Notes under the pieces: generated by a model | Told to the model about the DNA's origin: nothing | The model's input: only the letters and a program-made list of their open reading frames with translations | Databases searched by the model: none | Source of the DNA: Hemicordylus capensis | Taxonomy: Eukaryota; Chordata; Lepidosauria; Squamata; Cordylidae | NCBI RefSeq assembly: GCF_027244095.1 | Contig: NC_069658.1 | Span: 262,764,687-262,828,686 of the forward strand | Direction: 5' to 3' | Length of the DNA stretch: 64,000 bases | Program-made: the position numbers and the translations under genes | Part shown: one piece after another, positions 1 through 11,213 of the stretch | Position numbering within the stretch: position 1 is the first letter of the stretch | How the letters are laid out: each line of letters opens with the position of its first letter

Positions 1-1960
1 TCCATGCAAGGGGAAGGGCTAAGGACCGAGCCACGAGCCACGGATGAAACAAGGCTACCGAAGCAAGGCTGCCAAGATGTGAGGTGCTGCCTGACGCTCG
101 CTGGGAGAGGGAAGCAGGGAGTGTAGGTTCTTTGGCGGCCCCTAAAAGAGCTCAGAGGTGGTGATGGCCTGGGGCTGTCCTCCAGTGCTCCATTGTAGTC
201 ACGAGACTGGATCCATGGCATCTAAAAATTTAACCGTGGCAGCTAGTCTAAGATATTCAGAGGTAGAGTTATTTAATAAATATTCATTATTCATTTGTCC
301 CAGGCAGCCTTGTGTCTAAGTCTGCTACTTGTAAAGGGGATAAAAAGACACCCATTTGCCTTCCCCCTCCTCTACAATGTCTGCCACTAAGTCCATTAAT
401 TTTGTCAAGTGCCCACTGTCTGGTTCCTAATTTGGGGGGCTGGCTGGCTGGCTGGCTCCTAGAGTCAAAGAAAATGTATCCAGGCCTGATCTGAGGCAGC
501 CATATAAGATTTGAGGTGGAAGCATGGTCAGAAACAACAGTCTCTGAAGCCATTTCTGAATCCTTTATTGTATGAAGCGCAAATACAAAGACGGAGGGAA
601 GAAAATAATATATCCCTGTTATAACTTTATACATGTATATGTGTGTAGGATCCAAGCACTGCCACCAGTAGATTCTCTTGATTTTGTTTTCAACAGCACA
701 AAGCTTGTTCTTGAGACCTCCTTGCTCAGGAGCTTCACATGAGCCTTCTCCCTAAAAGCAGCAGTATAGCAAAGATCCTCAAATGGGAGCCCATTTACCA
801 TACTGGTGTCTCCCTCACAGCCTGATTAATAAACCCAGCACCCATGGCTAGACTTTTCCCCTGGACCAAGATCACAGGAATTCCCCTTTTCAGACATTCT
901 TCATCCAATCTCCCTCCCTCCCTGCCTCTACCCAAAGTCTATCTATATGAGACTTCTGTTGATCAGTTGACCACTTGCTAAGTCACATGATGCTCCCGTA
1001 GGCACTCTATATACCATGATTGCATCACAAACACCATTATGATTACATAATTTCTCTGAGAACCAGGGAGCACCTGTCTTTTAAATCCCATGAACTTGTC
1101 CCTGGAATAATCTAGAGATGAACTCCATATAGGGTGTGTGTGTATTGGGACAGCACCTGAGGGCCCCACACTTGACCTCTACATTGTGAACTGGCTCTTC
1201 TGCAGGGGGCCTTAGATATGTACAATGTATATGTTAGGGTGGGGTCGGCAGGTATTCCGACACACTATTCCCTGCCTATCCCACCCGATCAGCTCAACAG
1301 GGGTGGGGCTTTTATTTATTTATGTTTTAAATACATTTCTAAACCATTTTAAATACAGATGCACAAGCCAGCTTACAGAAATAAAACAAAAAATAAAACA
1401 GTGAACAGCACCAAGAATAGATAGTCATGACTAAGCATCGTTGAAGTCCACTTAATTCCCATTAATTTCAATGAGGCTTAGTTATGACTAAGCTGAAGTG
1501 GAAGAAGCTAAAGCTCTGTCAATACAGCAGTTTAAAAAAAAAACCTGGAACAAAACAGTCTTTGGCCTCCATTTAAAAACAAAGAAAGGTCTTGAGGAGG
1601 GGTTCCACAATCCTGGGGCCACTGCCAAAAAGGCTCTGTTTTGTATTTACATGAGAAGACTAATATTAGTAAGGAACCCCGAATAATCTAATCTTCTAAT
1701 CTAATCTTCAGATAGGTGGAGATTCCTTAGTTCTTCCATTGTGAGAACTCACAATAGAACAGAGTAGAACGAGTGTAGAGGAGAGGGACAGTTCCTCTCC
1801 ATTCATAGCATGTCTCCCCCAAGCAGGAGTTAGGCAGAAACACAATTATTAACAGAAAACCCAACAGTTCCCACATAAGATTACTGGCTGACGTCCAGAC
1901 TAAGCTACTCAGTTATACTACTCTGAAGGATTACTTGATTTTAATAGGACTACTTGGGAG
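1..1960. other. Intergenic, no gene recognised
   Basis: No convincing coding region, RNA gene or promoter was found. There is a short GGCT tandem run near 440-460. At about 1418-1495 lies a copy of a dispersed repeat built around a palindromic 'cattaatttcaatg' core with flanking 'gtcatgacta', which recurs near 2868-2945 and 34168-34240. Open frames here are short and have no recognisable similarity. Confidence 0.6.
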
Positions 1961-2137
1961 CAATGCTCTCTGTGTGGAATGAGTTTTATTCTGGATGGCA
2001 CCATCAAGGCAGTGTGTGCTCATGTACATTCAGAGTGGGACCTTCCTGATTACATCTGAGCGGGATCTAAAATTAACTGAGTGGACATTAAAAAAATATG
2101 AGTAAGCGCACACGTGCACACCTTAGAGGGAACACTG
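1961..2137. mobile_element. hAT-like MITE with decayed target-site duplication
   Basis: The ends are CAATGCTCTCTGTGTGG on the left and the complement of CAGTGTTCCCTCTAAGG on the right. The flanks cttgggag (1953-1960) and cttgaaag (2138-2145) agree at 6 of 8 positions, as expected of an old 8-bp hAT target duplication. A second copy in the opposite orientation lies near 20778-20950. The CAGTGTTCCCTCT terminus is shared with shorter MITEs at 18568, 37613 and 62492. Superfamily assignment rests on terminus and duplication length only. Confidence 0.6.
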
Positions 2138-2145
2138 CTTGAAAG

Positions 2146-3315
2146 CAGTTTAGTCTGAATGTCAGCCGCTGTTTTTATTGGCCTTGCTCCTGCGTCTTTC
2201 ACAGCAACCTGGTGCACAGAGACTCAGCAGGTGTTACGCTTTTTCTGTTATGGAAATAAGTGGCAAGAATACATCACCCACCACATTTCTGTGAGGAAGA
2301 AGGACCACCCAATCAAGGATGCTTTAGTATCTGCAGTGGATGTGTGGGGCTTCAGATTTCGCCAGCCAGGAACAATGATTTGGTGTACAAAAACGTGTAA
2401 AGGCCACTTTTTGTACATGCTTCAAGGAAGAAAAGATCGGCTTGTTGCATTAATATACTGCCTTTCTGCCAAGGCACCCAAGGCGGTATATGATGACAAG
2501 AAATAATTGCTGGAAACAAGGATAAGAAACAGAGTTAAGTCTCAGGCCAGAGTAGTACCTTCAGAACAGAGCTGCTGATGTGTGCTCAGCTCCTCTGGTC
2601 TGGGCTCTCACCTTCTCTCTCTCCCGGCATGCAGGTATTATGCAGGCCCTGGAAAGGGGAACAACTAAGCTTATGTGAGACAATGAGGTGTTGGTGCTAC
2701 AAATGGAGCCAATGATTATGTTTTAAGTATCTAAAGAAGAAGGAGATTGAAGCAGGAATATTATCAGAGATCTGTTGTTTTTCAAAGTATGTCAGTGCAA
2801 TTCTACAGTATCTGTTCTATGATATCAGTGGCAGACTTATCTATGGACTTTGGTCAGGAACTAGACTAAGATAATCATGTCTAACCATTGAAATAAATGA
2901 GACATGACTGAATGGGACTTAAGTCATGACTAACTTGGTTTCTGCCCACAGACTGCTCATTCCTATGAGCGTGTTTTTGTACTGCTGTTGTGAGTAGGTT
3001 GAATATTATAGCTGGCACCTTATGGGCCATGAGGCATGTTATTTATTCTGTCCATTTGGTGAGATATTTACTCTACCTGGTTTTACATGTCCAGTGCAGA
3101 AATGTTTTATATATATTATAATGAGCTGAGGGATTCTGTTTCTATTATTAAATATTGTTGTTGGATCACATATAGCACTGCTTTTCTAGAATTCGTTGTC
3201 ATGTTGTGCCTCACACAGTTATGTGCCTGGAGCATTTTCAATGTGTGCCTTTACAAGTGTTGTCTCTTGCCCTTGTAGGAAAGATGAGTTCTCAAGAACA
3301 GAATGGAGGAAGGTG
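2146..3315. other. Intergenic upstream of the first H1 gene
   Basis: One open frame of 115 codons on the plus strand (2159-2506) starts with ATG but has no recognisable domain and no splice or polyadenylation context, so it is not called as a gene. Another copy of the 'gtcatgacta' dispersed repeat is near 2868-2945. Nothing else supportable was seen. Confidence 0.5.
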
Positions 3316-3380
3316 ATTGGCTGTTGGGAACAGAAGCTGATGAGACTGATTCTATTGTGTCAGACTCAGATCTATAAATA
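3316..3380 (+). promoter_or_regulatory. H1-like gene promoter: inverted CCAAT box, shared block, TATA box
   Basis: An ATTGG (inverted CCAAT) at 3316-3320 is followed by a 33-base block (3348-3380) ending in the TATA box TATAAATA (3373-3380), about 55 bases before the ATG at 3435. The block aligns without gaps to the minus-strand block at 8669-8637 upstream of the second H1 gene, matching at 25 of 33 positions by my count, including CAGACTCA and CTATA. This marks the true promoters of both genes and their common origin. Confidence 0.75.
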
Positions 3381-3434
3381 GTTTAGACCGCAGCAGCAAG
3401 AATCAGTCTCTGTGGAGACTTCACATGGTGAATA

Positions 3435-4550
3435 ATGGAGGGAAATGGAGCAACAGTCCCAAGAGGAGAAATGGCGGGGCCTGTGGTCATGATACCTACA
3501 GCAACTCAAATATCAGTTCCTAGGAGAAAGGTGCTTCGTCAAAGGAAAGAAGGAGTGACTAATTCCACAGAGGGCTCAGGATTAAGCATAAGACCTACAC
3601 AAAAGAAAAAAAGTCTGATTCCTTGTAAATCAGTCGAGTCCCTCCCTAGCCTCTCTAGTCTCTCTGGGCTCCTTGTCCAAGCTATTGCCTCCTGCGAGTC
3701 TGACAATGGCCTCAGCTTCACTGAGCTGAAGAAAGTGCTCAGTGGGAAGGGCTATGATGTCAGCAGACATTGCCCCATCATTAAGAGAAAACTGCACTCA
3801 TTGGCATCGAAAGGTGCCTTGATGCGCATGACTCATGGTGATGGCTCGACATTTTTCGTTGTCAGAAAGTATCAAGAAAATACTGTCACTACCACCGGAA
3901 TATTTGAAGGCTCTGAGAAAACTGTAGGGATAAAGAAGGCAGAATCAGGAAGAAGAAAAACCATGCACACTTCTGGAAAGACAAAGCGAGCAGCCAGACA
4001 AGCAAAGAGTTCTGGTTGGAAGGCTGGAAAGGCTAGGAGAAAGCTCCAGCGTCGCGTCAGGAAACTGAAGGCAGGAGAAAAGCAACACAGACAACGATCC
4101 ATCAGCAAAAGCAGTGCTACAAAAAGATTAGAGAGCCTGGCCAAAAAAGCCATTTTGAGCAGCCCTGGGACCAAAGCTATGTCCAAACCTAAAAGATCAT
4201 ATCATTCCATTGATAAAGCTGGAGCTACTCTAAAGAGACCAAGAAACCCCAGGAGCAGAGCCGCACCTGCTGCAAAGAAACCGAAAAGTCCTATCAGCAA
4301 AGCAATTCCTAACAAGTTAAGATGTTTAGCTTCTACCAGCAATTTCAGAGCTTCACTAAAGGCATCTGAAAGTCCCTACAGCAAAGCAGCATTCATTATG
4401 AAGAAACCTAGATATCGTGCGACTAAAACTGTATCCCCTGGTAAAAGACAGAGAAGCCCCCGGAGAAAAAATGCACATTACCCACAAAGACAACAAAAGT
4501 CTATCAGGGGCCGTGGTGCATCCATCATGAAAAGGCCAAAGTGGAGATAG
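3435..4550 (+). CDS. Long linker histone H1-like protein, probably germline type
   Basis: Single-exon gene of 371 codons. The ATG has a strong context (A at -3, G at +4) and sits about 55 bases past a TATA box. The globular winged-helix (H15) domain spans about residues 72-146: leucine-rich first helix, then GLSFTELKKVL, GYDVS, a basic third helix (IIKRKLHSL) and a beta wing ending STFFVVRK. The C-terminal tail of about 225 residues is Lys/Arg/Ser/Pro-rich and carries a recurring motif of the form A-x-x-x-K-[KR]-P-[KR] (ATLKRPRN, APAAKKPK, AFIMKKPR, ASIMKRPK) plus SPxSK phosphorylation-like sites. Somatic H1s are about 190-225 residues with Ala/Lys tails, so this one is long and divergent. 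Such proteins bind linker DNA at the nucleosome dyad. There is no histone stem-loop downstream but there is AATAAA at 4631, so the mRNA is probably polyadenylated, as for replication-independent or germ-cell variants. Exact orthology is not assigned. Confidence 0.9.
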   Translation: MEGNGATVPRGEMAGPVVMIPTATQISVPRRKVLRQRKEGVTNSTEGSGLSIRPTQKKKSLIPCKSVESLPSLSSLSGLLVQAIASCESDNGLSFTELKKVLSGKGYDVSRHCPIIKRKLHSLASKGALMRMTHGDGSTFFVVRKYQENTVTTTGIFEGSEKTVGIKKAESGRRKTMHTSGKTKRAARQAKSSGWKAGKARRKLQRRVRKLKAGEKQHRQRSISKSSATKRLESLAKKAILSSPGTKAMSKPKRSYHSIDKAGATLKRPRNPRSRAAPAAKKPKSPISKAIPNKLRCLASTSNFRASLKASESPYSKAAFIMKKPRYRATKTVSPGKRQRSPRRKNAHYPQRQQKSIRGRGASIMKRPKWR

Positions 4551-4630
4551 TGGTACCAAATTCCAAGGAACAAGGTCTTAGAGATATTGCAATTTTTAAA
4601 AATATATTTTTCAGAGCTACATAAATATTC

Positions 4631-4636
4631 AATAAA
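4631..4636 (+). terminator. Polyadenylation signal of the long H1-like gene
   Basis: AATAAA 80 bases after the stop codon, with no GGCTCTTTTAAGAGCC-type stem-loop between stop and signal. Confidence 0.7.
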
Positions 4637-5240
4637 GATGCCTAACAAACCCAAGAAGCAATGGTTGATTTCACCATCTCATGATGAAATAATGAGCACC
4701 AGTAGTAATTAGTTGGCATTTACATCTTTATTTAAACATGCAGACTACCCAGTCTTGTGGAATCTTCCCTCAAATGTCAAATTCTCAAATGTTCAGTGAC
4801 TGCTTTCTTAAACCTAATTAACTGTGCTTTTTTTAATGGATTATCTTGATTTATTGATTGTAATTGCTACTGTAATTGATTGTAATAGAACATTTCTTGC
4901 GGAAAGGTGGGATAGTAAAAACAACTCTTGTTCTTTAAACCATGCTTAATCAGAGCAAAAGAAGTTTACATTTCCCCCCATTTTCACGATAAGTTTGTAA
5001 TATTAATACAATAACTCACAAAGGCTTTGTTTGCATTAATATGGGCCTTTTGGATGCTGTTAAATCCCACTCAGTCGTGTATTATTGAGTAAAATAGGGT
5101 CTTGTTGCCTTTTGGTTTGTAGGCCCTGACCAATCAAGTTTAGGAATGGTTTATAAAGTCATTCAAAGCTGACTTCTGCTTTGTGTTCTTACTATGGAAA
5201 GGAGGACTGTGCTGGAAGATAGATTTATGTCCAGTCCTGG

Positions 5241-5550
5241 AGGAGAGTTGGTATTCTAGTAGCAAGCATTTGCTAAGCAGGGTCTGCCCTGGTTTACATT
5301 TCAATGGGACACTACATGTGAGCACCTCAAGATATTCCCCTTAGGGGAAGGGGAAGCTCTGGGAAGAGCACCTGCATGCTTGCATGCAGAAGGTTCCAAG
5401 TTCCCTCCCTGGCATCTCCAGATAGGGGTGAGAGAGACTCCTGCTTGGAACCTTGGAGAAGCCACTGCCAGTCTGTGTAGACCATACTGAGCTAGATGGA
5501 CCAATAGTCTGACTTGGTATCAGGCAAGGCAGCTTCCTATGTTCCTATGG
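5241..5550 (+). mobile_element. Composite 5S/tRNA-headed SINE
   Basis: The head reads GCTAAGCAGGGTCTGCCCTGG followed by CAATGGGACA, closely resembling the internal promoter region of 5S rRNA. Next comes a degenerate tRNA-like segment ending in 'ccctccctggcatctcc' (a decayed box B and 3' arm). The body is shared with all other copies and ends in 'ttcctatgttcctatg'. This is the only plus-strand copy in the window that keeps both head parts. Confidence 0.75.
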
Positions 5551-6550
5551 TAAGACTAGAGATAAAATCAGCTCTCTAAGTAAGGCAAAATCTTGCACTC
5601 TGTCCCCATGGGCAAGGCTGAAGTTGCCAGTTGGTAGAGTGCATAAGCTGCTTCGAAAAGTGCTTGCTCTTCTGAAAAGAGAACTATGCAGGTTGGGTTG
5701 GAGGACACACTTATCTGTACCACTATCTATCTGGCTTCAGTCCTTGAATATTTCAGTGCTGATCCTCAAGTGGGTGGCAGCCAATGCATCCAGGGACAGC
5801 AGGAAGAGTCATATTATTATCCCACACCACCTGCCTTTGAGGAATGACAAAAAACTAAGCAGGTTGATGGAAGGAGGCATCATTGTGCAAGGTCATCCTG
5901 TGCTGGAGCATTCCCAGATGGCAATTTTACTTTAGCTTCCCCACAGATGGGCAGGTGTGCCTTTACATATCTTCCAGATTTACCTCAAAGTCCCTGTGAG
6001 TTATCTGGAAGTACACCATACACGATTTGGGTTTCCCTCTGCACATTGGAGCTTAGCCCATTTTATGTCGGGTTTTAAAAAAAATCCATTTTTTCACATT
6101 GATTCTTTTGGGCAAATTTGAACTCACAGTAAACCCATGATAAAGCCTGCTGTCTGCCGAAGGAAACTGGAAGTATAAGTACTAGCAGCAGTAAACCTGC
6201 CAAATAATAATCAAAAACAATAGTGAAATGCAGTTTAGTCCTTGTGCTGTCTGCCTCCGACATAGAATACTGAGACATTTTCAGAACCACTTAAAGTATT
6301 GTTATTGTGTTAAAGCAGGAATATTGGAAGTTACATCATTTATATCTTCAAAGTAAAATTCTGTTTAAGTGTAAGAGAATGACCAGGACTGATTCAATTT
6401 CAACTTTCCTACTTTTTCATACTTCAAAATTGGAAATGAAGAAACTGCCTTAAGTCTCTCATATTTTACTTGGATATTGATGCTGCTTAAATTATTATAT
6501 ATTTAGAATAAAGCTAAAGGACTGATACCCATTTTTCTTATGTCTGGACT

Positions 6551-6715
6551 TACCAAGAAAACCGCTTAAAAAACCCCACACACATTTAGAAAATGATCCA
6601 TTCCAATTGCGACATTCTTGATAAGTATTTTTCTAATACTTGGCAAGAATACTGCAGTTGCAATCTCAGCATTTTCTAAACATGCCATTTGTATTGGGGT
6701 TTTCTTTAGGTTGGC
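6551..6715. repeat. Imperfect inverted-repeat element (MITE-like)
   Basis: The left half carries AAGAAAACC, TTTAGAAAATG and CAATTGCGACATTCTTG. The right half carries their complements in reverse order: CAAGAATACTGCAGTTGCAAT, CATTTTCTAAA and GGGGTTTTCTTT. A short hairpin (AAGTATT/AATACTT) sits at the centre. No target duplication was resolved. Confidence 0.5.
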
Positions 6716-7937
6716 ATCTTAAAAATAAATCCAATAGGTTCCTTTCATTGGCTGCATATTAAAATGTCCAATTGAGATTTGGTAACAGGAGGCTAACAAA
6801 GATTTAAAAATAAAATGTGTTGTATTTCGACAATGCTGGGGTTTTTTCCTTGGCAATATTAAACAAAAAAGGTTTCTTGCTTTTTGATGTCCTCACTGCT
6901 GTTACATTTATAAGCAACCCACTAAATGGGGGTGCAGGATAAAAATTAAGAACTTTCTACTTTCAGTGGAATTGCTAAACATATGTTTAATTCTTCTGTT
7001 GAAACAAATGGGATTTAAATTGGCTAGATTGCGTCCACTATTTTTATACTTCCTAAATTAAATTAGCAAGTGATTTTATTTATATTAAAAAATCAGTAAT
7101 GTGTTTAAAGTAAACACAGTATTTGTATGTTTAGTGTTTTATTCTGTAGAAATGGAGCATTATAGAAGAAACTTCTAAATTTATGATCAGAAGGTGGCGA
7201 CAAGGTTTAAAACCTTTAAATATAGAAAAATAATTTCCCTTTCAAGAATTAGCACCAATATTAAAACTATCGAATTAGCAATGCTTACTTATATCCCCTC
7301 ATTTTGTGAAAGACGTGAGGATAGCAAGATGGTTGAATGTTTTCTCTCAGGTCCGATAGCCATTGATTTATCCCCGGTATGGAATTAGAAATAAACTTTT
7401 TTATTCCAGCCAATCAACATTCATCTTGATATAACTACTTACAGAGCACGAGGTAGAGGTGGGGAAATAGTCCAGGGTTTGAGAAATATTTACCGTTAAG
7501 TCGCCAAATCAATCGTTTATAAACCGAAGGGGCTTTAGTTTTTCTAAATTAATGCCAGCCTTTTTTTATCACATCTACCCAGCTCCTCCATTTTTCTTTG
7601 TTTATTATATTCCACAAGTTATTTAGCCAGTTAACCGCTAACGTCGGTATACGAAACACTTTATGCCTAGCCAAATACGTCATAAGCAGAAAATCTATTG
7701 AGGAAGAATCCTACATTTTCAGAACAGCACTATACAATAACTATAATCGAAGTTATTCTATTTAACTTCGTTTTAATTGCCGTTTTCAAACTTCGCATTA
7801 TTTCAATATATCTGCGAAAAAAGCACTATGGGTCGCCATAAAACTTTGGGTATGAAAGTCATTTCAACGTAGTTCATTTAATTAATCGGTGACAGTATAT
7901 AATTTGAAAATGCATCAGCTCCCTCAGAGTCGTGGGT

Positions 7938-7953
7938 GGCTCTTAAAAGAGCC
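7938..7953 (-). terminator. Histone mRNA 3' stem-loop
   Basis: On the minus strand the sequence is GGCTCTTTTAAGAGCC, a perfect match to the histone 3' stem-loop consensus (6-bp stem, 4-base loop). It is followed at once by ACCCA and then by a purine-rich stretch containing GGGAGCTG, where the U7 snRNA-binding downstream element is expected. It lies about 54 bases past the H1 stop codon. Established function: bound by SLBP, directs cleavage without polyadenylation in S phase. Confidence 0.93.
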
Positions 7954-8006
7954 GTTTTTACATCTTAGCTAAAGCGGTAAATAAGGTTGCTGGCAAATAC
8001 TAGGAC

Positions 8007-8567
8007 TCATTTTTTTTTCCTCCCCGCAGGTGCTTTCTTTTTTGCTGCGACTATCGCTGTGGCGAGCTGTTTTCTGTTGGGGTTGGCAGTTTTATTTCGG
8101 GGACCTTTCGGTTTAGTAACCGCCGGTTGCTTCTTCCAGGGCTTTTTGGGGGGTTCTGTGTTCCCCGCAGAAGGCTTTTTGGCAACTACCGCCGTTTTCT
8201 TTTTTGCTGGATCCGATTTCCCAACTCCTTTCTTCTCCCGACTACTGAATTTGAAAGAGCCTGACGCACCGCTGCCCGTTATACGGATCAATAACCCATT
8301 GGAGACCAAGTTATGTAGCTCTCTTTTGAGACGATGGTTGTTTCTGCTAACGTTGTAGCCAGATTCAGCGAGAAACTTCTTGAGCGCTGCCAAAGACAAT
8401 CCTTTTCGCGGATTGGAAGTCTCAAACGCTTTTAAAATAAGCTGAGACAAGGAACCAGAGAGGCGATTCTTCCTCATTCCAGAAGAAGCAGGTTGGGAGC
8501 GAGTCACTGCGGAGGTAGCAACCGCTTCAGTCAACGCAGCCTTTTTCTGCCCGCTTCCACGCACCAT
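8007..8567 (-). CDS. Linker histone H1-like protein, replication-dependent type
   Basis: Single-exon gene of 186 codons. I chose the ATG at 8567-8565 (context AAACATGG: A at -3, G at +4). The open frame runs further upstream, but only through a GTG. The winged-helix domain lies at about residues 36-109: LSQLILKAF, then RKGLSLAALKKFL, GYNVSRNNHRLKREL, and the wing GLLIRITGSGASGSFKF. The GTGASGSFKL-like wing and SLAALKK helix are hallmarks of H1. The tail (110-186) is Lys/Pro/Ala-rich. Length fits ordinary H1. The histone stem-loop downstream indicates S-phase-coupled expression. VSRNN and KRELHNLVSNG differ from the VEKNN and KLGLKSLVSKG of somatic H1, so this is a divergent member whose subtype I cannot assign. 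The promoter resembles that of the H1-like gene at 3435. Confidence 0.92.
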   Translation of the reverse strand: MVRGSGQKKAALTEAVATSAVTRSQPASSGMRKNRLSGSLSQLILKAFETSNPRKGLSLAALKKFLAESGYNVSRNNHRLKRELHNLVSNGLLIRITGSGASGSFKFSSREKKGVGKSDPAKKKTAVVAKKPSAGNTEPPKKPWKKQPAVTKPKGPRNKTANPNRKQLATAIVAAKKKAPAGRKKK

Positions 8568-8636
8568 GTTTCCCCGAGAAGCTGCTTGTACCGACACCTA
8601 CTGGAAGCCCCGTTCAAAACTGCCGTAGGCAAGCCG

Positions 8637-8669
8637 TAGATATAGCGATGAGTCTGGCATAAAAGAATC
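8637..8669 (-). promoter_or_regulatory. Promoter block of the minus-strand H1 gene
   Basis: On the minus strand this block ends in a TATA-like CTATATCTA, 70 bases before the ATG, preceded by CAGACTCA and GATTCT. It aligns ungapped with 3348-3380 (25 of 33 matches), the TATA-proximal region of the other H1-like gene. Confidence 0.65.
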
Positions 8670-9039
8670 AACCTGCAGATGTCCCTCTTCCCCCGCCCTT
8701 TTTGCCAGTTGCTACATCCATGGAGCGGACCGGAATAGCTGTAGTTTTCAGTCAGGTCCAGCACTGCATATCATACTTGCCTTCTCCACGTTTAGCTTTT
8801 TATTGTTATGTATGGGTGTAAATATCCTTCCTAGTTTGTAAAAATAATATCATTCAGAAGTATTGCCCCGCCCGCATACATACACACATACTTTCCAGAT
8901 GGCAGGACAAAAGGCAAAGGAGGTGGACCATTTCAGGCGTGGGACACATTCAGCTAATCAGTGTACTACTGAACCCATACTTCGGTCAGAGCATTTACGA
9001 GCGCTAAAAATTGATCCCGCCTGAGGGACCGCCTGCTCC

Positions 9040-9470
9040 CAACGGTTGCTGCCCCTTGACGAGGTCATCGGAGGGGGCTCTGCTCCGGTGCCTTGGTTGT
9101 CGTGCACGTGGGACAGGGACTTCTCTGTTGCTGCCCCCAGACTTTGGAATGCTCTCCCAGTGGTCATCTGCCCCTCGGACTCCATCACAGTTTTTAGAAA
9201 GCTGGTTAAATCTTGGCTTTTTATCCAGGCCTTTACATGATTGTTTTATTGCTGCTTCTATGTGTTTTTACCTGTGTATAGTTTTAATGTTTGTATTTTA
9301 TATATTTTTAATCAGTTTTCATATTTTTAGCTTAATACTTTTAACTGTCATTTTTATTATATGTTTTTTAACTTTTGTAAACTGCCTTGGGATTGTTTTT
9401 AATGAAAGGCCATATTTAAATTTAACAAAAAATTTATTTATTTTTTTTAAATGTAGTGTTGGAGGCTGCC
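9040..9470 (+). mobile_element. L2-like LINE, 3' end
   Basis: The frame at 9046-9240 encodes FSVAAPRLWNALP followed by a basic 'FRKLVKSWLF' motif, the conserved C-terminus of L2/CR1-clade ORF2 proteins. An AT-rich 3' UTR follows, with 'gtaaactgccttggg' and 'tgaaaggc' near its end, the pattern seen at other L2-like ends in this window. Confidence 0.7.
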
Positions 9471-9879
9471 CCACTCTTCGTGGCCTAACTCTTGTGAAGT
9501 TATAGTTGGGGGGAGATTCTTACTGGAATACAGTACTCTCAGAACAACCTACCCCCTCTTTTATTTATCATCATATTTATCATTTTATTTATCATATTTT
9601 AATGTATACTCATTCAACTTGAGAGTCAGTGTCACGTGAAAGCCACTAAATTATATTAGGTGTCCTTGAGCCCAGGAATTCTAAGATTTCACAAGCAAGT
9701 TTTATTTTGTCTCCTAATATTTGCCATATTAAAGTGTTGTAAAATTAAGCATTTATTTGGACTTTTATCCAGCTGCATACAAAAAGCCCAAGCAAGTTTG
9801 TAACATGTTACATCAAACTAACTTGCATTTTAAAAATACATGTTTTAAAAAACAATTTAGTGAAGAATAATTTAAGAGT

Positions 9880-10112
9880 GCTACAGTTTCAGCAGGGAAA
9901 TGCTTGACTGACAAGCAGGTTGCCGGTTCAGATCCCTGCTGGTACTATATTGAGCAGCAGCAATATAGGAAGATGCTGAAAGGCATCATCTCAGACTGCG
10001 CAGGAGGAGGCAATGGTAAACCCTTCCTGTATTTTACTAAAAGAAGACCACAGGGCTCTGTGGGCTCCAAGAGTCGAAATTGACTCAACGGCATACTTTA
10101 CCTTACCTTACC
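9880..10112 (+). mobile_element. Sauria-SINE-like tRNA-derived SINE
   Basis: A tRNA-like head has a box B of GCCGGTTCAGATCCC. The body contains 'gatgctgaaaggcatcatctc' and 'aggcaatggtaaac'. The 3' end reads 'gagtcgaaattgactcaacggc' and finishes with ttacc repeats, as in Sauria SINEs whose tails derive from BovB-type LINEs. Other copies: 23915-24172 (+) and 35390-35530 (-). Confidence 0.7.
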
Positions 10113-10664
10113 GTTTCAGATAACAGCTATTTATGTCATTTTCTAGTGTTGACGTTCTAGCTAATTGGCCCCACTTCCCCACCCCCTAGAAGATAATAGG
10201 ATATAATATCCCCGCTCACTCTTTTTGCCATGTAAAAGTTGCCACCTATTCCTCCACTAATCAGAAAAGAGAAAAATTGAAGTTAGCGATCTCAGGAGCA
10301 AAGGATCCCTTAGCAAGACTAATTCTCTACCTACCTCTGAAACAAAAGATCCTCTGATATACTGCTACATTGGCTATGCCAGTAGCTAGCTATAGGGGGC
10401 AGAAAAATGAACACCAGAGATATAAATCACTATCCATAAATAGTTCAAATTTGCCAGAATTTCCAAGCATGCCATTCAAATTTGAAATGTAAGACTTGGA
10501 TCCAGTTAACTATCCACATTTGAATGTGGAATGTAAAATTTTACTTCAGACATAGATATTTAATTTTTTTTAAAGATTTGTTGGTTTCTCTTTTTCACAT
10601 GTATGATATAAATAAGAAATCATATTCACTACTTACTGTCAAATATTAAATATCATTAAATACC

Positions 10665-10885
10665 AGGGTGGTGTAGTTGTGGTTAGAGTGCTGGACTAGG
10701 ACCCGGGAAACTCGAGTTCAAATCCCCATTCAGCCATGAGACTTGCTGGGTGACTCTGGGCCAGTCACTTCTCTCTCAGCCTAACCTACTTCTCAGGGTG
10801 GTTGTGAGGAGAAACTTAAGTATGTAGTACACTGCTCTGGGCTCCTTGGAGGAAGAGCGGGATATAAAATGTAATTTTTAAAAAA
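10665..10885 (+). mobile_element. MIR/CORE-type SINE
   Basis: A tRNA-like head (GTGGTTAGAGTGCTGGACTAG, box B GAGTTCAAATCCCC) is followed by the CORE segment 'gggtgactctgggccagtcact' and 'cagggtggttgtgagga', and a tail 'ctccttggaggaagagcggg' leading into 'atataaa'. The core is that of MIR-class SINEs. Other copies: 22755 (-), 23068 (partial, +), 28812 (-) and 59945 (+). Confidence 0.8.
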
Positions 10886-11213
10886 TGCATGTCAGTTCTC
10901 TGCATTCCAATGATCAAAATGTCAATGAAGATCAAATATTAAATACTTTTCTTGCATGCCAACTGTTAAATACTTCACTTAACAACTGTCAGATATAAAT
11001 TTCAAAAGGTTGATCCAGTCCAACCTCTGCATATGCTATGAAGTACCCTGCGGAGCACAGCTCTTTGTGGGGGCTGCCAATGGGGGAGAAGGAAGACAGC
11101 AAATTTGCCCCTCCAAGAGTTGGCAAGAGAGTGGCTGGAATGACACAGCTTGAATCCAGACTAAATATCTGGTTGGGACTCTGGACAGTGCCCCACTGCA
11201 AAAATAAAATAAA

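Larger units (their letters stand above)
4637..7930. other. AT-rich intergenic DNA between the two H1 genes
   Basis: Contains the composite SINE at 5241-5550 and the inverted-repeat element at 6551-6715, listed separately. An open frame of 103 codons at 5624-5935 has no recognisable similarity. The remainder (6720-7930) is AT-rich and shows nothing I can name. Confidence 0.5.

Noticed and set aside
2159-2506. 115-codon open frame
   Set aside because: No recognisable domain, no splice or polyadenylation context, adjacent to an MITE. Kept only as intergenic.
5624-5935. 103-codon open frame next to a SINE
   Set aside because: Leu-rich chance frame without homology that I recognise.
8568-8597. 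Upstream ten-codon extension of the minus-strand H1 gene
   Set aside because: It would begin with GTG; the in-frame ATG at 8567 has an excellent context and gives a normal H1 length.
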